Shown here piece after piece: positions 60,268-64,000 of a stretch of 64,000 bases of DNA. How positions within the stretch are numbered: the stretch's first letter is position 1; each line of letters begins with the position of its first letter. The position numbers and the translations under genes were made by a program. The notes under the pieces are model-generated. The model saw only the letters and a list, made by a program, of their open reading frames with translations, made no database searches and was not told where the DNA came from. The DNA is from Ruegeria_C sp041537925 (GTDB lineage: Bacteria > Pseudomonadota > Alphaproteobacteria > Rhodobacterales > Rhodobacteraceae): the NCBI RefSeq assembly GCF_041537925.1, contig NZ_JBGOSH010000002.1, positions 496,001 to 560,000 on the forward strand, written 5' to 3'.

Positions 60268-61440
60268 CTAGCGACGCAGGGTACGTGCGAACTTGCGAAT
60301 GTCGTTGAGCAGCAATTCCGGCTCTTCCATCGCGGCGAAATGGCCACCGCGTGGCATCTCGGTCCAATGCTGAATATTGTAGATACGGTCGGCATAGGTT
60401 CTTGGTGGCCAGTTCAGCATTTCCGCCGGGAAGACGGCGCAGCCGGTGGGCACTTCTACGCGGTGACCGTCGGGCGACAGAACGCGCCCGCCTTCTTCAC
60501 GGCGGCCATAGTAGATCCACGACGCCGAGTTGAAGGTTCGGGTCGTGACATAGATCATGATGTTGGTCAGCAACTCGTCCTTGGAATGCGAACTTTCGAT
60601 GTCTCCGGTTTCGACATCCGACCAGTCGTGGAACTTTTCGACCAGCCAGGCGGCGATCCCGACCGGACTGTCCATCATCGCATAGCTGAGCGTCTGCGGG
60701 CGGGTGGCCTGCTGGGTGCGATAGCCGTTCTGCATGATCTGGTCACTGTCGAACTGCGCTTCCCAATTGACCTCTTCGGGGGTCTGCGGACCATCGGGGT
60801 GGCGCATGGTCAACACGTTGATATGGATGGCCGAGCAAGCCGGCGCATGATCGAAACCAAGCCAGGAGCAAACCGCTCCGCCCCAGTCCCCGCCCTGCGC
60901 AAGATAGCTGTCGATCCCTAGCGTGTCGGTCATCAGCGTATTGACGACACGGGCCATTCTCCGCGGACCATATGGCCGTGGAGGGCGGCCGGAGAAGCCG
61001 AAGCCCGGCAGCGATGGCGCCACGACGGTAAAGGCGTCTCTGACATCTCCGCCAAAGCGTTCGGGATGGGCCAGCGGCTCGATCAGGTCAAGGAATTCCA
61101 CCACGGACCCTGGCCAGCCGTGGCTGATCATCAGGGGCATCGGGTTGTCACCACTGCCCTGCTCATGGATGAAATGCAGGTCGATACCGTCAACCGGAGC
61201 CTTGTAGTTGGTGAAACTGTTGATCCGCGCCTCCTGGGCGCGCCAGTCGAATTCATCGACCCAATAAGTGCAAAGCTCTTTGAGGTAATCGATGTTGGCG
61301 CCATAGTCCCACCCGCCGTCGTCAGGCATATAGTGCCAGGGGTAATTTGCGACCCGTTCCCGTATGTTCTCGAGAATGTCGTCAGGGACGTGATAGCTGT
61401 AGGGCGACACGAGCGGGCTGCGGAATGAGAGATCTGTCAA
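60268..61440 (-). CDS. Epoxide-hydrolase-like alpha/beta hydrolase
   Basis: The 390-residue product has an N-terminal EHN lid (about 10-120: PDDILENIRERVANYPWHY, DFDWR-like text). An alpha/beta fold follows with oxyanion ISHGWPGS, nucleophile Asp in QGGDWGGAV and late His in RGGHFAAMEEPE. The family hydrolyses epoxides. A TTG at 61440 with AAGGA upstream is chosen because the EHN domain begins shortly after; the longest frame (to 61665) adds 75 residues unlike the family. It is 15 bases from the aldehyde dehydrogenase gene. Its role beside a phospho-lyase is unclear. Confidence 0.78.
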   Translation of the reverse strand: MTDLSFRSPLVSPYSYHVPDDILENIRERVANYPWHYMPDDGGWDYGANIDYLKELCTYWVDEFDWRAQEARINSFTNYKAPVDGIDLHFIHEQGSGDNPMPLMISHGWPGSVVEFLDLIEPLAHPERFGGDVRDAFTVVAPSLPGFGFSGRPPRPYGPRRMARVVNTLMTDTLGIDSYLAQGGDWGGAVCSWLGFDHAPACSAIHINVLTMRHPDGPQTPEEVNWEAQFDSDQIMQNGYRTQQATRPQTLSYAMMDSPVGIAAWLVEKFHDWSDVETGDIESSHSKDELLTNIMIYVTTRTFNSASWIYYGRREEGGRVLSPDGHRVEVPTGCAVFPAEMLNWPPRTYADRIYNIQHWTEMPRGGHFAAMEEPELLLNDIRKFARTLRR

Positions 61441-61678
61441 TTTGCCAAATCCTTGTTCTGAATAGCGATGCGACAAGGCAGACAGCCGGGCATCTTGTAC
61501 TACTGATAACTGGATTGGGTTTCGTTGGACGAGAGACAGGCTGGCGCTTTCGAAAGGACAGTTGTTTTGTTTGTCCGCGCAAAACCTCGTGTCTGCCCTT
61601 GTAGGCGCGGCAGAAATTGCACAAGTGACCGGCCCCTGTCGCGTCGGGCTGGTATAGGCAGACAAATTGGAAAGGACG

Positions 61679-63142
61679 TTACATCATCGCCCGGACTTCT
61701 TCGGCAATCACTTGCAGCCCGGCATCCATGTTGGCGACCGGGACATACGCAAATCCAAGCCTGAAACTTCGCCTGTCGTTGTAGTTCAAATAATAGTCCT
61801 GCCCCCGATCCACCAAAACACCCCTGCTGCGCAAGCGACCGGCAAGCTCGGTGGCGTCGAAACCTACTGGCCCCGACAGCCAGAACGAGGTGCCGCCTTC
61901 GGATTGAGTGTGCTGCAGCATCCCCAGATGTCTGGTCAATGCGGAATTCATCGCGTGCCAGCGTTTCTTGTAGCGCCGTTCGATGTTGCGGAGGTGGGCG
62001 TCGTAGTGGCCCAACTGAAAAAACAGCGCGACGATCTCCTGTACGATTGTCGGCGGGTGGCGCATCATCACGCCACGGGCAACCCGCGCCTCGCGGATGA
62101 TGTCCCGATGCGCCACGATAAACCCGATGCGAATGCCGGGAGAGACAGTTTTTGAAAGACTGCCGACATAGATGACCCGCGCTCTGTCATCTATGGAATG
62201 CAGCGACGGCGAGGATTTCGCGACATAATTCATTTCCGCTTCGTAGTCGTCTTCGATGATCAGAAAGTCTTTTTCCTCGGCGACCTCGATCAGCTCTTCG
62301 CGTCTGAACTGGCTCATTGTCACCATGGTCGGAAACTGGTGGCTGGGTGTCGTGAACACCAGCTTGCAGCCTGTCGGAATGGCAGACGGTATCAGCCCGT
62401 CATCGTCGATCGGCACTCCGACAAGCTCGTTGCCGGATAGACGAAACGCGTTTCGCGCCCCAAAGAATCCGGGATCCTCTAACGCGATGGGTTTGCGGTT
62501 CTGAGAGAATATCGTGCCCAATATGAACAGCGCATTCTGAGAGCCAAGTGTGATCAGTATCTCGTCTTCTTCCGCATATATGCCGCGGGTGTTCAGCAAT
62601 CTCTGGCGCAGTTGCTGCACCAGTTGTCGGCTGTCGCTTTCGACGGAATCGCTAGCCCAGACCGGCATATGCTTGCGCCCCAGCGCCTGACGTGTGCATT
62701 CGCGCCAGCCATCGACCGGGAAAAGATCGGGGTCTATCTGGTTGTAGATGAACGGATAGGGATAGGTGTGCCAATCCAGCGGATTGACCACTGGCATGAG
62801 CTCGTTTTCCCGAAAACTGACGGGGCAAGTGACTGAGCTGGCTGCGGTCACGGCCTCGCTTTCGACGGCTTGCTGCAGGGCGGCCATTTCCGGATTAACG
62901 AAATAGCCTGACCGATCACGCGAAACCAGAAGCTCCAGATCGACAAGACGGTTATACGCCGCGAAAACGGTATTGCGGGATACCCCGAGTTGTTCGGCCA
63001 GTTCACGGCAGGACGGCAAGGGACGATCAACCGCAAGAGATTGGGATGTGATGGCCGCGCTGACGGATTCACAAATCTGATCGCGCAGGCTCAGATTGGA
63101 GTTTTCGGGCAGTTTGGCAAAACGCGGTGCGGCCGTACTCAA
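61679..63142 (-). CDS. MocR-type regulator (GntR helix-turn-helix fused to aminotransferase domain)
   Basis: The roughly 487-residue product has an N-terminal GntR winged helix (LRDQICESVSAAITSQSLAV, PSCRELAEQLGVSRNTVFAA) and a fold-type I aminotransferase-like sensor. The presumed PLP lysine is in YVGSLSKTVSPGIRIGF. MocR proteins sense PLP adducts of amines and amino acids. A TTG at 63142 with AAGGGG upstream is chosen; a GTG at 63175 is the alternative. It is divergent from the dctP-like gene and upstream of the kinase/phospho-lyase genes, so it probably controls both. Confidence 0.85.
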   Translation of the reverse strand: MSTAAPRFAKLPENSNLSLRDQICESVSAAITSQSLAVDRPLPSCRELAEQLGVSRNTVFAAYNRLVDLELLVSRDRSGYFVNPEMAALQQAVESEAVTAASSVTCPVSFRENELMPVVNPLDWHTYPYPFIYNQIDPDLFPVDGWRECTRQALGRKHMPVWASDSVESDSRQLVQQLRQRLLNTRGIYAEEDEILITLGSQNALFILGTIFSQNRKPIALEDPGFFGARNAFRLSGNELVGVPIDDDGLIPSAIPTGCKLVFTTPSHQFPTMVTMSQFRREELIEVAEEKDFLIIEDDYEAEMNYVAKSSPSLHSIDDRARVIYVGSLSKTVSPGIRIGFIVAHRDIIREARVARGVMMRHPPTIVQEIVALFFQLGHYDAHLRNIERRYKKRWHAMNSALTRHLGMLQHTQSEGGTSFWLSGPVGFDATELAGRLRSRGVLVDRGQDYYLNYNDRRSFRLGFAYVPVANMDAGLQVIAEEVRAMM

Positions 63143-63319
63143 CTGGTTCCCCTTCGTTTTCGCATCTCTGTCCACCTGTGAATGCTACTCTGTTTTGCCC
63201 TTTTTCCGCAGCCCGTTTTCTGCCTGTCCTCTCCTTTCAACCGATCTGTCACTTTCCATGAATGCTGACGGCTTCGATGATTGAGGCAAGCAAAATGATG
63301 TCGAAGGGAGATCAATCCG

Positions 63320-64000
63320 ATGAAGATCACGTCCATTGGGAAGGCGCTGTGCATTGCGTCTGTCGCGGCGCTGTTCGCGCAATCAGCAAACGCTGAAACG
63401 GTTCTTAAACTGGGCACGGTAGGCCGTCTGGGCATGCCGATTGGCGATGCCATTGACCAGGCGCTGATCCCGACACTCACCGAAGTGTCCGGTGGCGAGA
63501 TGAGCATCGAGCCTCACTATCGTGGCTCGCTATGTGGCGAGCAGACCTGCGGTGAACAGGCCAACCAGGGGCTGTTGCAACTCTGGACCAGCTCCACCGC
63601 GAACTTTGGCAATTTCGGAACCTCTCTGTCGATTTTCGACCTGCCTTATATCTTCAAGAGCATCGAGGATGCAGATCGCATCTCCTCGGAATGGCTGGGC
63701 AAAAAGCAATGTGAAATTGCCGCCGAAGAGGCTGGCCACGTCTGCCTGACAGTTTATTCCAGCGGTGGTTTCCGCCAGCTCGGCAACGCCCTTCGCCCGG
63801 TCCATGTTCCTTCGGACATGGAAGGCATCAAGTGGCGCGTCACCAAAAGCCCGATCGAATATACCCTGATCAAAAACTGGGGTGCCGTGCCGGTTCCCTA
63901 TGACTGGACCCAGCTTTATCAGGGTCTGCAGACAGGCGTTGTGTCGGGACAGTATGTTGCTACCCCCTGGCAAGAGATCGCAAAGCTGCACGAAGTTGCA
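63320..64000 (+). CDS. TRAP transporter substrate-binding protein, 5' part (cut by window edge)
   Basis: The frame is open to the window end (227 residues seen). A signal peptide of about 25 residues (ends NAE) is followed by a DctP-type core: LGTVGRLGMPIGDAIDQ, FDLPYIFKSIEDADR, IKWRVTKSPIEY (where the ligand arginine lies) and WTQLYQGLQTGVVSGQY. AAGGGAG lies nine bases upstream of the ATG. Divergent from MocR; presumably imports the substrate of the phospho-lyase module. Confidence 0.82.
   Translation, partial: MKITSIGKALCIASVAALFAQSANAETVLKLGTVGRLGMPIGDAIDQALIPTLTEVSGGEMSIEPHYRGSLCGEQTCGEQANQGLLQLWTSSTANFGNFGTSLSIFDLPYIFKSIEDADRISSEWLGKKQCEIAAEEAGHVCLTVYSSGGFRQLGNALRPVHVPSDMEGIKWRVTKSPIEYTLIKNWGAVPVPYDWTQLYQGLQTGVVSGQYVATPWQEIAKLHEVA

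Noticed and set aside
63179..63266. Two TGAATGCT copies in the MocR-dctP gap as a MocR operator
   Set aside because: The copies at 63179-63186 and 63259-63266 are short and 80 bases apart, which is weak support for a binding site.
1..64000. tRNA, rRNA, CRISPR, prophage or integrase features
   Set aside because: Both strands were read for tRNA-like arms, regularly spaced repeats and phage genes; none was convincing.

Overview
The window looks like a chromosomal stretch of an alphaproteobacterium, most likely a marine Rhodobacteraceae (Roseobacter group). The evidence is the high GC content, the full methylated-amine gene set (tmo/tdm, dmm, gmaS/mgs/mgd), the ABC and TRAP uptake systems and the FolD/Fhs one-carbon genes. 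No rRNA, tRNA, CRISPR array, intact insertion sequence or replication origin was recognised. It reads as four catabolic modules joined by short stretches of decayed DNA.

Module 1 (about 4.8-36.7 kb) is a nearly complete route from trimethylamine N-oxide (TMAO) to ammonium, formate and ATP. A TmoXVW-type ABC transporter imports TMAO and Tdm demethylates it to dimethylamine. DmmDABC converts dimethylamine to methylamine. GmaS and MgsABC place methylamine on glutamate, and MgdABCD oxidises N-methylglutamate with transfer of the methyl carbon to tetrahydrofolate. FolD and Fhs take the one-carbon unit to formate. An Amt transporter, a small Amt-linked membrane protein, an EamA transporter, a class-I glutamine amidotransferase, a truncated haemoglobin, AraC/GlxA, XRE-cupin and LysR regulators accompany them. 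The gene for trimethylamine monooxygenase (Tmm) is not in the window. Three FolD-like genes lie in a row: one normal, one lacking the catalytic lysine, and one reduced to a degenerate N-terminal domain. A palindrome of the form TTTCCT-N3-AGGAAA recurs at several promoters of this module.

Module 2 (36.9-47.8 kb) is a tightly coupled operon under a divergent FadR-type GntR repressor. It holds a polar amino-acid ABC transporter (AapJQMP type), a class IV aminotransferase, a choline-sulfatase-like sulfatase, a DHDPS-family lyase, a D-amino-acid dehydrogenase and a Ser/Cys proline-racemase-family enzyme. The last three match the hydroxyproline pathway (epimerase, D-hydroxyproline dehydrogenase, pyrroline-hydroxycarboxylate deaminase). 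The embedded sulfatase suggests a sulfated substrate.

Module 3 (48.6-56.0 kb) holds uxuB and uxuA, a divergent GntR regulator, a DctPQM TRAP transporter and a zinc alcohol dehydrogenase. Together they fit L-gulonate or hexuronate breakdown through fructuronate and mannonate to 2-keto-3-deoxygluconate. Module 4 (56.2-64.0 kb) holds an APH-fold kinase coupled to a phospho-lyase-type class III PLP enzyme, an aldehyde dehydrogenase, an epoxide-hydrolase-like protein, a MocR regulator and the start of another TRAP binding-protein gene. This resembles the kinase/phospho-lyase route for ethanolamine or hydroxylysine.

The left edge carries the 3' part of puuD, a GlxA-type regulator and an NhaC antiporter. 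Gene remnants sit at several junctions: an enolase-superfamily C-terminus, a malyl-CoA-lyase-like gene with a frameshift and internal deletion, an aminotransferase C-terminus and a short transposase piece. These suggest repeated gain and loss between the modules.
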